Positions 32,347-41,207 of a stretch of DNA of 64,000 nucleotides are shown here, piece after piece (within the stretch, counting starts at the first letter, position 1; each line of letters starts with the position of its first letter). The DNA comes from Pseudosulfitobacter sp. DSM 107133 (GTDB lineage Bacteria; Pseudomonadota; Alphaproteobacteria; Rhodobacterales; Rhodobacteraceae), in the NCBI RefSeq assembly GCF_022788695.1, contig NZ_CP085154.1, positions 3,162,001 to 3,226,000 on the forward strand, read 5' to 3'. A model generated the notes under the pieces. The model did no database searches and was not told the DNA's origin. It saw nothing but the letters and a program-made list of their open reading frames with translations. The translations under genes and the position numbers were made by a program.

Positions 32347-34164
32347 CTAAATCGCGATGACAGCCGGGTCTGCGTCGTCATACAGGCGGTCCACCATCGG
32401 TGCCCTGCGCGCCAGAAGCTTGGCAAAGTTGATATTGCCCTTGGCGGTAACCTCGCCCTCGCCCATGTCGGGCGGATCGGACAGAATCAGCGCGCGGGTA
32501 ACACGGGTGGCAGATCCGGTCGACGCAGCCGCTTTGTCACGCAAACGCGCGCGCAATGTGTCGGCCAGCGCAGCGCTGACAAAAGCACCGCTGTCGGCTT
32601 CCAGCGCAAACCCCGCCTTTTCGATCGCCGCGCGGTTGGGCACAATCAACAGCCCGATCTGGTCGCGTCCCTGCCCTGTCACGACAATGTCGGCGGCATA
32701 GGGGGCCAGCAGACCCAACATTTCCAGCCGCAGGTTCGCGGCCTGCACCCAGGTGCCGGTCATCAGCTTGAAGTCTTCGGAAATGCGCCCGTCAAAGCGC
32801 AGGCCAAGGTTCGGGTCGTTTTCATCGACAAAACGCATGGCGTCGCCGGTGATAAAGAACCCTTCTTCGTCGAACGCCTCGGCGGTCTTGGCCGGATTGT
32901 TCAGATAGCTTTGCATGATCGACGGGCCCTTGACCCGCACGTCGCAGCGCATGTCTGCGTCTGGCACCAGCTTGACGGTCAGACCGGGCATCGGCACGCC
33001 GACAATACCCGCCCCTTTGGTGGGCACCTGCTGCAACAGCGCCCCCGGCGCGGTTTCGGTCAGACCCCATGACGAGGTGATCAGCGGCACCCGTTGACCC
33101 GCCAGCGCGGCCAGTTCTTCCAGCGCTTCCCAGGTTTCCTGCGGCAGGGAGGCACCGGCATAAAAGATCATGTCGAGATCGCGGAAATAGGTCTCGCGCA
33201 GGGCGTCGTCACTGCGCAGCGCCGTCACCAGCTGGGCAAAGCCCACGGGCACGTTGAAGCTGACGGTGCCGGGCACCATCGCAAGGTTTTCCAGCGTGCG
33301 CCCGAACAGGGCGGGCAGCGGTTTGCCATCGTCGATATACAGGCTGCCGCCGCCCGACAGCACCATGTTGAAATTGTGCGACCCGCCAAAGACGTGGTTC
33401 CACGGCAGCCAGTCGACAATCACCGGCGGACGCTGGCGCAGGAACGGCAGGCCCTGTGCCAGCTGGGTCTGGTTGGTGGTCATCATGCGCTGGGTGGTCA
33501 AAACCCCCTTGGGGTCCGAGGTCGAACCCGAGGTCAGCAGGATCTTGGCCACCGTATCCGGGCCGACCGTGGCCCAGGCCGCGTCAACGCCCGCATCGGT
33601 ATGCGCCAGCAGATCGGCAAAGGGCGTGGCCCCTGTGTCGGCGGGATCGGACGCGATTGCAGGGCAGTTCGCCCGCGTCAGACCAGCGGCATAGGCGGCG
33701 CCGTCACCTGCAAAGACCCGCGCGGGTTTGATCAGGTTCACCACATAATCCAGACGCGCGCGGGCGGCGGGGATCAGCGTGTATTGTTCGGCCACCGGCA
33801 CCGTCGGCACGCCGACGTAATGCGCGCCCAGCGTCAGCAGCGCATGGTCGATGCCGTTGCCCGACAGGATCAGCACAGGCGTATCAGGCCCCATGCCCTG
33901 CCCCAGCAACCAGCCTGCAATCGCACGCGCCTTTTGCCGTGCGCTTGCATAGGTTTCGCGCCGCCAGTCGGCCCCGGAACGTTCCGCCAGAAACACCGCA
34001 TCGGGCGTGGTTTGCGCCCAGTGTTCCAGCCAGACACAATCATTGCGCACGACCTCGCCCAGCGGGGTGTCGGCGGTCAGCAGGATGGTTCCGTCAGCAC
34101 GATGTGCGCGCGTCACGGCATGGGGGGCAAGAACGGGCGTGTGGGTCATGGCATCGGCTTTCAC
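32347..34164 (-). CDS. Feruloyl-CoA synthase-like acyl-CoA ligase
   Basis: A 605-aa ANL ligase, longer than BclA and with feruloyl-CoA synthase features: AKILLTSGSTSDPKGVLTTQ (P-loop), VDWLPWNHVFGGSHNFNM, SSWGLTETAPGALL and EGEVTAKGNINF near the C-terminus, where the catalytic Lys is expected. It would activate hydroxycinnamates or substituted benzoates. The start is GTG 34164, overlapping the dctM stop (GTGA); ATG 34149 is an alternative. It lies between the TRAP genes and bclA. Confidence 0.82.
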   Translation of the reverse strand: MKADAMTHTPVLAPHAVTRAHRADGTILLTADTPLGEVVRNDCVWLEHWAQTTPDAVFLAERSGADWRRETYASARQKARAIAGWLLGQGMGPDTPVLILSGNGIDHALLTLGAHYVGVPTVPVAEQYTLIPAARARLDYVVNLIKPARVFAGDGAAYAAGLTRANCPAIASDPADTGATPFADLLAHTDAGVDAAWATVGPDTVAKILLTSGSTSDPKGVLTTQRMMTTNQTQLAQGLPFLRQRPPVIVDWLPWNHVFGGSHNFNMVLSGGGSLYIDDGKPLPALFGRTLENLAMVPGTVSFNVPVGFAQLVTALRSDDALRETYFRDLDMIFYAGASLPQETWEALEELAALAGQRVPLITSSWGLTETAPGALLQQVPTKGAGIVGVPMPGLTVKLVPDADMRCDVRVKGPSIMQSYLNNPAKTAEAFDEEGFFITGDAMRFVDENDPNLGLRFDGRISEDFKLMTGTWVQAANLRLEMLGLLAPYAADIVVTGQGRDQIGLLIVPNRAAIEKAGFALEADSGAFVSAALADTLRARLRDKAAASTGSATRVTRALILSDPPDMGEGEVTAKGNINFAKLLARRAPMVDRLYDDADPAVIAI

Positions 34165-35513
34165 GGGATCAGGAACAAGGTGATGGCCGGAAAGGCGACA
34201 AGGATCGCCACCCTGACGATGTCACTGCCGACAAAGAACATCACCGCCTTGTAGGTCTCGGTGATCGGGGTGCTGCGGTCCATCGCGTTGATGATGAACA
34301 GATTCATGCCCACCGGCGGCGTGATCAGCCCCACCTCGACAACGATCAGCACAAGGATACCGAACCAGATTGCCACATGTTCCGGCGTCATGCCGAAATC
34401 CATCGCCGAAATCACAGGGAAGAAAATCGGCACCGTCAGCAGGATCATCGACAGGCTGTCCATCACGCAGCCAAAGACCATGTAGAACACCAGGATGATA
34501 ATCAGCACGACCCACGGGCTGAGGCCCTGACCCAGCACATAATCGGCCATGAACTGCGGCACGCCCGACAGGGCAAGGAAACCGTTGTAAAAGCCCGCGC
34601 CCAGCACGATGAAAAAGATCATCGCGGTGGTTTTGGCGGTGCCGATCAGCGAATCGCGAAACACGGCCCAGTTCAGATTGCCCGACACCAGCGCCACCAG
34701 CCCGGTGCCCGCTGCACCCACGGCAGAGCCTTCGGTCGGGGTGAACCAACCGGCATAGATGCCGCCGACCACAACGCCAAAGATCAACAGCACAGGCCAG
34801 GTTTCGGCCAGCGCCGCCCAGCGTTCCGACATCGGCTGCGGTTCGCGGGTGCCAGCAGAATCGGGATACAGGCGCACATAGATCGAGATTGTGATGACAT
34901 AGCCAATCGCGGCCAGGATGCCGGGGATAAAGGCGGCCAGAAACAGCTTGGCAATGTTCTGTTCGGTGATGATCGCATAGATCACCAGAATGACCGAGGG
35001 CGGGATCAGGATGCCCAGCGTGCCGCCAGCGGCCAGCGTTGCCGTGGAAAACCCGCCCGAATAACCGTAGCGGCGCAGCTCTGGCAGGGCCACGCGGCTC
35101 ATGGTGGCAGCCGTGGCCAGCGATGACCCGCAGATGGCCCCAAAACCCGCGCAGGCACCGACAGCGGCCATTGCCACACCGCCGCGCCGGTGGCCCAGAA
35201 AGCTTTCGGCGGCTTTGAACAGCGACGTGGACATGCCTGACAGCGTGGCGAACTGGCCCATCAGCAGGAACATCGGGATGATGGTCAGCGAATAGCTGGA
35301 AAAGGTGGTGTAGGTTTCTGATTTCAGCTTGGCCAGCAGCGGCGTGGGGTTGCCGTTCATGGCAAAATACCAGCCGCCCATGCCACACAGCAGCATGGCC
35401 AGGCCAATGGGCGCACGCAAAAAGATCAGGCCCAGCAGGATCGGGAAAGACCAGAATCCCAGCTCAAGGCGGCTGAGGTCGGCCAGCGGCAAAAGATCAA
35501 GCAACCATTGCAT
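34161..35513 (-). CDS. dctM: TRAP transporter large permease DctM
   Basis: The sodium-driven 12-helix permease subunit, 450 aa. Typical segments: LGLIFLRAPIGLAMLLCG near the N-terminus, CAGFGAICGSSLATAATMSRVALPE (a signature of DctM), GGTLGILIPPSVILVIY, TPTEGSAVGAAG and GLITPPVGMNLFIINA. It works with DctQ (6 bp upstream on the transcript) and DctP. The downstream overlap with the ligase gene ties uptake to CoA activation of aromatic acids. Confidence 0.95.
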   Translation of the reverse strand: MQWLLDLLPLADLSRLELGFWSFPILLGLIFLRAPIGLAMLLCGMGGWYFAMNGNPTPLLAKLKSETYTTFSSYSLTIIPMFLLMGQFATLSGMSTSLFKAAESFLGHRRGGVAMAAVGACAGFGAICGSSLATAATMSRVALPELRRYGYSGGFSTATLAAGGTLGILIPPSVILVIYAIITEQNIAKLFLAAFIPGILAAIGYVITISIYVRLYPDSAGTREPQPMSERWAALAETWPVLLIFGVVVGGIYAGWFTPTEGSAVGAAGTGLVALVSGNLNWAVFRDSLIGTAKTTAMIFFIVLGAGFYNGFLALSGVPQFMADYVLGQGLSPWVVLIIILVFYMVFGCVMDSLSMILLTVPIFFPVISAMDFGMTPEHVAIWFGILVLIVVEVGLITPPVGMNLFIINAMDRSTPITETYKAVMFFVGSDIVRVAILVAFPAITLFLIP

Positions 35514-35519
35514 TGTCGG

Positions 35520-36101
35520 TTATTCCCCCATCGGGTCGTTGGGCAGGATCGCGCGGCCCAAAACCACTTCGGCGACACGGGCGCCAGCGCAGTAGACAGC
35601 TGTGACAGAGGCAACCGTGGCCGCAGCAACGCTGGCGGCATAGGTCCACCAGACTGGGAATTGGAGAAACAGCGTCGTCTCGCCGTTGTTCACATAGCGC
35701 ATCATGCCATCTGCCAGCCGCGCCGTCAGGAACACGATCGTTGCCGCCAGAACCACCTCCCAAAAGGCGCGCAGCACCGCCAGCGCGCGCGGGCGCAAGC
35801 CCGAGGTGAACACATCCACAGTCGCATGACCCGAATACAGTTGGCACACCGGAAAGAACGCGAAGATGGCAAAGGCGACGCCGGCTTCAAGCAGCTCGTA
35901 AGAGCCGTTGATTTCGCCCACCCCCGCATTGATCGCCCAGTTCGACAGGCCACCAAAGGCGGATTGGGCAAATTCGGTGTGGAAGATATTGTTCAGAAAG
36001 CGCCCGATGATCGACAGGGTCATCAGAACGATAAGCGCAATAAGAACCAGACCGCCCAGAATAGCGGTGGCGCGGGCAAGCCAGGTGACCAGACGTGTCA
36101 T
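35520..36101 (-). CDS. dctQ: TRAP transporter small permease DctQ
   Basis: The four-helix small membrane subunit, 193 aa, somewhat longer than average. Hydrophobic segments fall at about 9-30, 75-98 (LEAGVAFAIFAFFPVCQLYSGHATVD), 108-128 and 145-170. The N-terminal helix VLIALIVLMTLSIIGRF fits DctQ. It lies 6 bp before dctM, and a stem-loop separates it from dctP. Confidence 0.9.
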   Translation of the reverse strand: MTRLVTWLARATAILGGLVLIALIVLMTLSIIGRFLNNIFHTEFAQSAFGGLSNWAINAGVGEINGSYELLEAGVAFAIFAFFPVCQLYSGHATVDVFTSGLRPRALAVLRAFWEVVLAATIVFLTARLADGMMRYVNNGETTLFLQFPVWWTYAASVAAATVASVTAVYCAGARVAEVVLGRAILPNDPMGE

Positions 36102-36138
36102 GGCGACTCCGGTTTTGGGTAATAAGATGTGAGGAAAA

Positions 36139-36168
36139 GCTGCGACGTCTGCCTCCAGGCGTCGCAGC
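36139..36168 (-). terminator. Attenuator-like hairpin between dctP and dctQ
   Basis: GCTGCGACG (36139-36147) and CGTCGCAGC (36160-36168) pair perfectly over 9 bp. On the transcribed (minus) sense the hairpin is followed by TTTTCC. A partial terminator here would keep the binding protein in excess over the permease. Confidence 0.6.
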
Positions 36169-36180
36169 GTACCGGCCAGA

Positions 36181-37221
36181 TTACTGGCTGTACTTATCCA
36201 TCAGCATGGTGGCTTCGTCGATCAGCGCCTGACCGTCGATCCCTTTGCTGTCCATGTCCGCAATCCATGCGTCATAGACAGGCTGCGCCGCTTCACGCCA
36301 CGCTTTGGCGTCTTCTTCGGACACGGTGACGATGTTGTTGCCCATGGCAACCGCTGCCGCGCGGGCGGGACCGTCTGCATCGGCTTGTGTGCCGCCTGCA
36401 AAGACCGAGAATTCAAGGCCCGAGTTGTCGTCGATCACCTTTTTCAGGTCATCGGGCAGCGAGTCATAGCGGTCTTTGTTCATCGCCAGAACAAAGGTCA
36501 GCACATAGAGCGCCTTGCCTTCAAACTCTGTGTGGTTGTGTACCAGTTCCGGCACCTTCAGCGCAGCAGTCACTTCCCACGGGATGGTGGTGCCGTCGAT
36601 CACGCCTTTGGACAGACCTTCGGAGACCGCAGGCACGGGCATACCAACAGGGGTTGCGCCCAAAGCGGACAGGTAATCGTTGATCAGACGCGATCCGCCC
36701 CGAATTTTCAGACCTTCCATATCGGCAGGCACTTTGACTTCGCGGTTGGCGTGGATCATGCCCGGACCATGTACCCATGTGCCCAGAATATGTACATCTT
36801 TGAACTCGGTGTCCTTCATGTGTTCTTCGAACATTTCCCAATAGGCACGGCTGGCCGCGCGGGCATTGGTCATGATGAAGGGCAGTTCGAACACTTCGGT
36901 CGACGGGTAACGGCCCGGCGTATAACCCACCACGGTCCAGACAATATCGGCAACGCCGTCAATCGCCTGATCCATCAGCTCTGGCGGCTTGCCACCCAGT
37001 TGCATCGACGGATAGCGATCCACCTTGATGCGCCCGCCGCTGTCTTTTTCAACATTGTCGGCCCAGACGTCCAGCACCAGACGTGGCACGTTGGCCTGCG
37101 CGGGCAGGAACTGGTGCAGGCTGAGCGTGACCTCTTGGGCCGATGCTGGTGCCGCGCCCAGTCCCAGCGCGAGCGCCGCAGCGCCTGCGAGTGACAGGAA
37201 TGATTTACGCGTGATGGTCAT
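36181..37221 (-). CDS. dctP: TRAP transporter substrate-binding protein DctP
   Basis: A 346-aa periplasmic receptor. Sec signal RKSFLSLAGAAALALGLGAAPASA, then LSLHQFLPAQANVPR (DctP start), LKIRGGSRLINDYLSALGATPVGMP with the conserved Arg that binds a carboxylate, and VIDGTTIPWEVTAALK. Carboxylate binding fits an aromatic or cinnamic acid ligand, as the cluster suggests. ATG 37221 is preferred because GGGAGGAAG lies 4-5 bp upstream. It is the first gene of the cluster's transport unit. Confidence 0.94.
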   Translation of the reverse strand: MTITRKSFLSLAGAAALALGLGAAPASAQEVTLSLHQFLPAQANVPRLVLDVWADNVEKDSGGRIKVDRYPSMQLGGKPPELMDQAIDGVADIVWTVVGYTPGRYPSTEVFELPFIMTNARAASRAYWEMFEEHMKDTEFKDVHILGTWVHGPGMIHANREVKVPADMEGLKIRGGSRLINDYLSALGATPVGMPVPAVSEGLSKGVIDGTTIPWEVTAALKVPELVHNHTEFEGKALYVLTFVLAMNKDRYDSLPDDLKKVIDDNSGLEFSVFAGGTQADADGPARAAAVAMGNNIVTVSEEDAKAWREAAQPVYDAWIADMDSKGIDGQALIDEATMLMDKYSQ

Positions 37222-37715
37222 GGTCTTCCTCCCTTGTGACACGCTCTTGCGGCGTGCCTTTCGTGTGTCGTTGCAGCAAATTGGTAGGGCAAGGTTGTTG
37301 GGCTGTCACCCGATTTTGTAACCGTTGCCCTCTCCCACACCAAAGCTGCCGATCCAGTATTGTGCAAGATAGAACAAATACGGGCGATGCGCCGATCACA
37401 ATATCAACAGCGAAACGCAAGATCCGCGCAAAGCTCCATATTTTCATAGTATATCCGAAAAAATCCGCCCAGAACACTAGGCATTATAATGCTATATATT
37501 CCCGGCCAAGGCGCATTTTCCCGGTGGAATCCCCTTTGTCCGCCCCCGCCAGAGCCGATTCACAGCCCGATCCTGCGCTTGGGCCATCACGGCACACAGC
37601 CTGAAAACCACCCCTCAACGATGTTTCGCAGCCTTTGCATATGGATCGGTCTGGAAGTCGGACGTCTTCTGGGTCCTAATGACAACGATCCGTTCAATTG
37701 CAGTGACCCAGATTC
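37222..37715. promoter_or_regulatory. Divergent regulatory gap between dctP and AbrB-family gene
   Basis: About 490 bp, AT-rich in 37340-37500, without a credible gene. It holds TTGTGCAA (37360-37367) and a perfect 12-bp palindrome GCATTATAATGC (37481-37492) with TATATA next to it, both likely protein-binding or promoter sites. Confidence 0.5.
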
Positions 37716-38813
37716 ATGACGCTCGACTTTGCCGACTTGCGCACCGAGTTGCCCAAAACCGGGCTGACCCTGATAATCGGGGCGATCGGCGCGGCGCTGG
37801 CGGTCTGGCTGGGGTCGCCGCTGCCCTATCTTCTGGGATCCATGATCGTGGTCGGCGCGTGGGCGGTCTGGCGCAGTGCGGGCGTGCCGGACAACAGTGC
37901 GCGTCCGGTGCTGCAAACCCTGCGCAAGGCCTGCATTTCGCTGATCGGCGTGATGATCGGCGCGACCTTCTCGCCTGCGCTGCTGGAGCAATTGCCCCAA
38001 TTGTGGATGTCGGTTCTGGCGGTGGTTCCCTTTGTCTGCGCCACCCATGCGCTAAGTTTCCTGATCTACCGCAGGCTTGCGGGTCTGGACCGCGTCACTG
38101 CCTTTTTTGCCGCCATGCCCGGTGGATTGATCGAAGCCGTGACACTGGGCGAAGCCGCAGGTGCCGACCCGCGTCTGCTGAGCACACAGCATTTCGCGCG
38201 CGTGGTTCTGGTGATTGTGGCAATCCCCACCGCCTATTATCTGGCCACCGGTGTCGTCGTCGGCAGCGCGGCAGGCCAATCGTTTGACAGCACGCCCGCA
38301 GGTCTGCTCGACATGGCAGAACTGGCGGTTCTCTGCGTTATCGGCATCTGGCTGGGGCGCACCTTGCGCCTGCCCGCGTCCTACATGATCGGGCCGATGC
38401 TGCTGAGCGCCATTGTCCACGGCACCGGCGTTCTGGACGTGGCAAGCCCCGGCTGGCTGCTGGCAGCGGCGCAATTGGTGATTGGTGCGGGCCTTGGCGT
38501 GCTGTTTGCCGGATCGTCATTGCGCAGTTTGGCGCGGGCCTTCGGATTCGGATGCATCAGCGTGGCCGCGATGCTGTCGGTGGCGGTGGCCTTTGCCGCG
38601 ATGCTGGCACCATGGTCCAGCCTGCCGTTCATTGCGCTGGTGATCAGCCTTGCCCCCGGCGGCGTGACCGAAATGGGACTGGTGGCGCTGAGCCTGGGAA
38701 TCAGCCCGGTGGCGATCACCGTGCACCATCTGTTCCGCATCGTGCTGGCGGTCGGCATTGCGGGCTGGGCCATGCCAAGGTTGCGTGCAAAAGAACCGGC
38801 ATCTGCGCCGTAA
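37716..38813 (+). CDS. AbrB family integral membrane protein (PF05145)
   Basis: A 365-aa protein with about ten hydrophobic helices arranged as two repeats. PLPYLLGSMIVVGAWAVW and LRLPASYMIGPMLLSAIVHG are the matching repeat motifs (PxxLLG/PxYMIGPM). The family is mislabelled as ammonia monooxygenase or AbrB regulator in databases; a transport role is suspected. It is divergent from the TRAP operon, so it may share aromatic-acid context. Confidence 0.85.
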   Translation: MTLDFADLRTELPKTGLTLIIGAIGAALAVWLGSPLPYLLGSMIVVGAWAVWRSAGVPDNSARPVLQTLRKACISLIGVMIGATFSPALLEQLPQLWMSVLAVVPFVCATHALSFLIYRRLAGLDRVTAFFAAMPGGLIEAVTLGEAAGADPRLLSTQHFARVVLVIVAIPTAYYLATGVVVGSAAGQSFDSTPAGLLDMAELAVLCVIGIWLGRTLRLPASYMIGPMLLSAIVHGTGVLDVASPGWLLAAAQLVIGAGLGVLFAGSSLRSLARAFGFGCISVAAMLSVAVAFAAMLAPWSSLPFIALVISLAPGGVTEMGLVALSLGISPVAITVHHLFRIVLAVGIAGWAMPRLRAKEPASAP

Positions 38814-38872
38814 CAGGGGCAGACGGGCAAGCCGTTTGGCGATCCGTCTAATCCCGAAATGTTGGTGGTAAA

Positions 38873-38949
38873 TGGTGGCGTGGGGGAGACTTGAACTCCC
38901 GACCTATCGATTATGAGTCGATCGCTCTAACCAACTGAGCTACCGCGCC
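38873..38949 (-). tRNA. tRNA with CAU anticodon (Met elongator or Ile2)
   Basis: A 77-nt cloverleaf including CCA: acceptor GGCGCGG / CCACGCC (one C-A mismatch at the fifth pair), D-arm with GCTCAGTTGGTTAGAGC, anticodon stem ATCGA/TCGAT with loop CTCATAA, and T-arm GGGAG-TTCAAGT-CTCCC. The anticodon CAU is at 38915-38913. The CGACTCATAATCG anticodon arm resembles tRNA-Ile2, where C34 is changed to lysidine, but the rest resembles elongator tRNA-Met, so the identity is left open. Confidence 0.93.
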
Positions 38950-39002
38950 ATCGGCGTGCGAAGTATGACAGGCGCGCGGTCAGGTCAACCCTGAAACGCA
39001 GC

Positions 39003-40037
39003 TTATCCTTCACGAACTGTATCAATCATCAATTGTACGTTGTCAGGGTCGGCATCCGGCGTGATTCCATGGCCCAGATTGAAGATATGCGGGCCCTTGG
39101 AAAAGGCCTTCACAATCGCCCGCGTCTCGTCAACCAGCGCCTGACCACCCGTCACCATATGATGCGAGGCCAGATTGCCCTGCACGCAACCATCGACCTG
39201 CACGTTCGCGGCGGCCCAGTCGGGGGCCACGGAATTGTCCAACGCCACACAGTCCACGCCGGTTGCCTTGGCAAAGCCCACGTATTTCTCGCCTGCCTCG
39301 CGCGGAAAACCGATGATCGGAATGCCGGGGTGGCGCGCCTTGAGGGCTGCGGTGATCTGACGGGCAGGCTCCAGGCTGTACCGCTCGAAATCGGCGCCCT
39401 TCAGCGATCCGGCCCAGCTGTCGAAAATCTTGACCACTTCGGCACCGGCGTCGATCTGCGCCGACAGGTATTCGATGGTCGCGAGTGTGATCCGCTCGAG
39501 CAGCGCCTCGAACAGCGCCACGTTCCCGGCCTTCAGCGCGTGGGCCGGTCCCTGATCCGGGGTGCCCTTTCCGGCGATCATATAGGTGGCCACGGTCCAC
39601 GGCGCGCCGGCAAAGCCGATCAGCGTGGTCTCGCGCGGCAATGCTTCGGTCAGCAGGCGCACGGTCTGGTAGATCGGCGACAGCGTTTCGTGGATGTCCG
39701 AAACCGGCCCCAGCTTGTCGAAATCCGCCTGCGTGGTGACCGTGCTCAGCCGCGGGCCTTCGCCGGTGACAAACCACAGGTCCGCACCCAGCGCCTGCGG
39801 CACCAGCAGGATGTCGGCAAACAGGATCGCGGCGTCGAATCCATAGCGGCGGATCGGCTGCAAGGTCACCTCGCAGGCCAGTTCGGGATTGTAGCACAGC
39901 GACAGGAAATCCCCCGCCTGTGCGCGCGTCGCCTTGTACTCGGGCAGATAGCGCCCCGCCTGCCGCATCATCCAGATCGGCGGCACGTCCAGCGTCTCGC
40001 CTGCAAGTGCGCGCAAAATCTTTTTGTTCCCGGTCAT
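39003..40037 (-). CDS. hemE: Uroporphyrinogen decarboxylase
   Basis: It converts uroporphyrinogen III to coproporphyrinogen III in haem and chlorophyll synthesis. The 344-aa protein begins with [16 protein letters not shown], the substrate-binding signature; [15 protein letters not shown] carries the catalytic Asp, and later come [20 protein letters not shown] and FNLGHGI. The ATG at 40037 is conventional. It is divergent from hemC, with a 114-bp shared gap. Confidence 0.96.
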   Translation of the reverse strand: MTGNKKILRALAGETLDVPPIWMMRQAGRYLPEYKATRAQAGDFLSLCYNPELACEVTLQPIRRYGFDAAILFADILLVPQALGADLWFVTGEGPRLSTVTTQADFDKLGPVSDIHETLSPIYQTVRLLTEALPRETTLIGFAGAPWTVATYMIAGKGTPDQGPAHALKAGNVALFEALLERITLATIEYLSAQIDAGAEVVKIFDSWAGSLKGADFERYSLEPARQITAALKARHPGIPIIGFPREAGEKYVGFAKATGVDCVALDNSVAPDWAAANVQVDGCVQGNLASHHMVTGGQALVDETRAIVKAFSKGPHIFNLGHGITPDADPDNVQLMIDTVREG

Positions 40038-40151
40038 CCGCTGTCCCCTTGTTGTCAGGGGTGAGGTCTATTGGCGCGGGGCACTTGTCAAGTCGGGCCT
40101 GCAATGGCAGGACACCGTGACACACCTTTTTCCAACCAAAGGCCGCGCGAC

Positions 40152-41090
40152 GTGACCCTGCCATCCCCCGACCGCCCCCTGAAAATCGGCACCCGTGGAT
40201 CGCCGCTGGCGATGGCACAGGCCTATGAAACGCGCGACCGGCTGGCCGCCGCCTTTGATCTGCCGCAGGCGGCGTTCGAGATCGTGGTGATCAAGGTGAC
40301 GGGGGACATGATCCAGGACCGCCCGCTGAAAGAGATCGGCGGCAAGGGTCTGTTCACCCGCGAGATCGAACAGGACCTGTCGGCAGGCAAGATCGACATC
40401 GCGGTGCATTCGATGAAGGACATGCCCACCGAGCAGCCTGCCGGCCTGCTGCTGGACACCTACCTGCCGCGCGAGGATGTGCGCGACGCCTTTGTCTCGC
40501 CCACCTACAGCGCCATTGCGGACCTGCCGCAGGGGGCCACCGTCGGCACCTCGTCCCTGCGCCGTCGCGCGCAACTGCTGCACCGCCGCCCCGACCTGAA
40601 CGTGGTTGAATTTCGCGGCAACGTGCAAACCCGCCTGCGCAAGCTGGACGATGGCGTGGCCGTGGCGACGTTTCTGGCAACTGCGGGGCTAAACCGCCTG
40701 AACATGACAGAGGTGCCCGCCACCCCCATCGACCCCGCCGACATGCTGCCCGCCATCGCCCAGGGGGCCATCGGCATCGAGCGGCGCGAAAACGATCCCG
40801 CCACCGCGCAATTGCTGTTGGCCATCCACGACACCGCCACAGGCCAGCGACTCGCCGCCGAACGTGCCTTTCTCGCCACGCTGGACGGGTCGTGCGAAAC
40901 CCCCATCGCCGGCCTTGCCCTGCTGGATGGCGACACGCTGACCCTGCGCGGCGAGGTCCTGCGCCCCGACGGGTCCGAGGCGATCAAGGGCACCCGTACC
41001 GGCCCTATAGCAACAGGTGCCGAGATGGGCCGCGATCTGGCCCAGGAGCTTCTGGCCAAGGCCGGTCCCGACTTCTTCGACTGGCACTAA
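40152..41090 (+). CDS. hemC: Porphobilinogen deaminase (hydroxymethylbilane synthase)
   Basis: It joins four porphobilinogens to hydroxymethylbilane. The 312-aa protein reads LKIGTRGSPLAMAQAYETRD at the N-terminus, then IDIAVHSMKDMPTEQP, TSSLRRRAQLLHRRPDL, and LDGSCETPIAGLALL with the Cys that carries the dipyrromethane cofactor. GTG 40152 is preferred because it gives the family start MTLPSPDRPLKIG; upstream ATGs at 40071 and 40104 lie in the divergent promoter region. AAAGG is about 10 bp upstream. Confidence 0.94.
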   Translation: MTLPSPDRPLKIGTRGSPLAMAQAYETRDRLAAAFDLPQAAFEIVVIKVTGDMIQDRPLKEIGGKGLFTREIEQDLSAGKIDIAVHSMKDMPTEQPAGLLLDTYLPREDVRDAFVSPTYSAIADLPQGATVGTSSLRRRAQLLHRRPDLNVVEFRGNVQTRLRKLDDGVAVATFLATAGLNRLNMTEVPATPIDPADMLPAIAQGAIGIERRENDPATAQLLLAIHDTATGQRLAAERAFLATLDGSCETPIAGLALLDGDTLTLRGEVLRPDGSEAIKGTRTGPIATGAEMGRDLAQELLAKAGPDFFDWH

Positions 41091-41092
41091 AC

Positions 41093-41153
41093 CCTTCATC
41101 TTGCCAGACAAACTCCGGGGACGGCGCGCCAGCGCCGGGGGCAGAGCCCCAAA
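41093..41153 (+). repeat. GC-rich palindromic repeat, copy 3
   Basis: CTTCATCTTGCCAGACAAAC, then TCCGGGGA, GGCGCGCCAGCGCC and GGGGGCAGAGCCCC. It follows hemC directly and may serve as its 3' end structure. It is closely similar to 62893. Confidence 0.65.
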
Positions 41154-41207
41154 GGCAACGTCGCGTCCTGCTTGACGCAAAGGGCCTGCACACCCCACGC
41201 TGGCCCC

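Noticed and set aside
37489..37719. 76-codon ORF before the AbrB-family gene
   Set aside because: It covers the palindrome and promoter region, has no ribosome site or recognisable motif, and looks non-coding.
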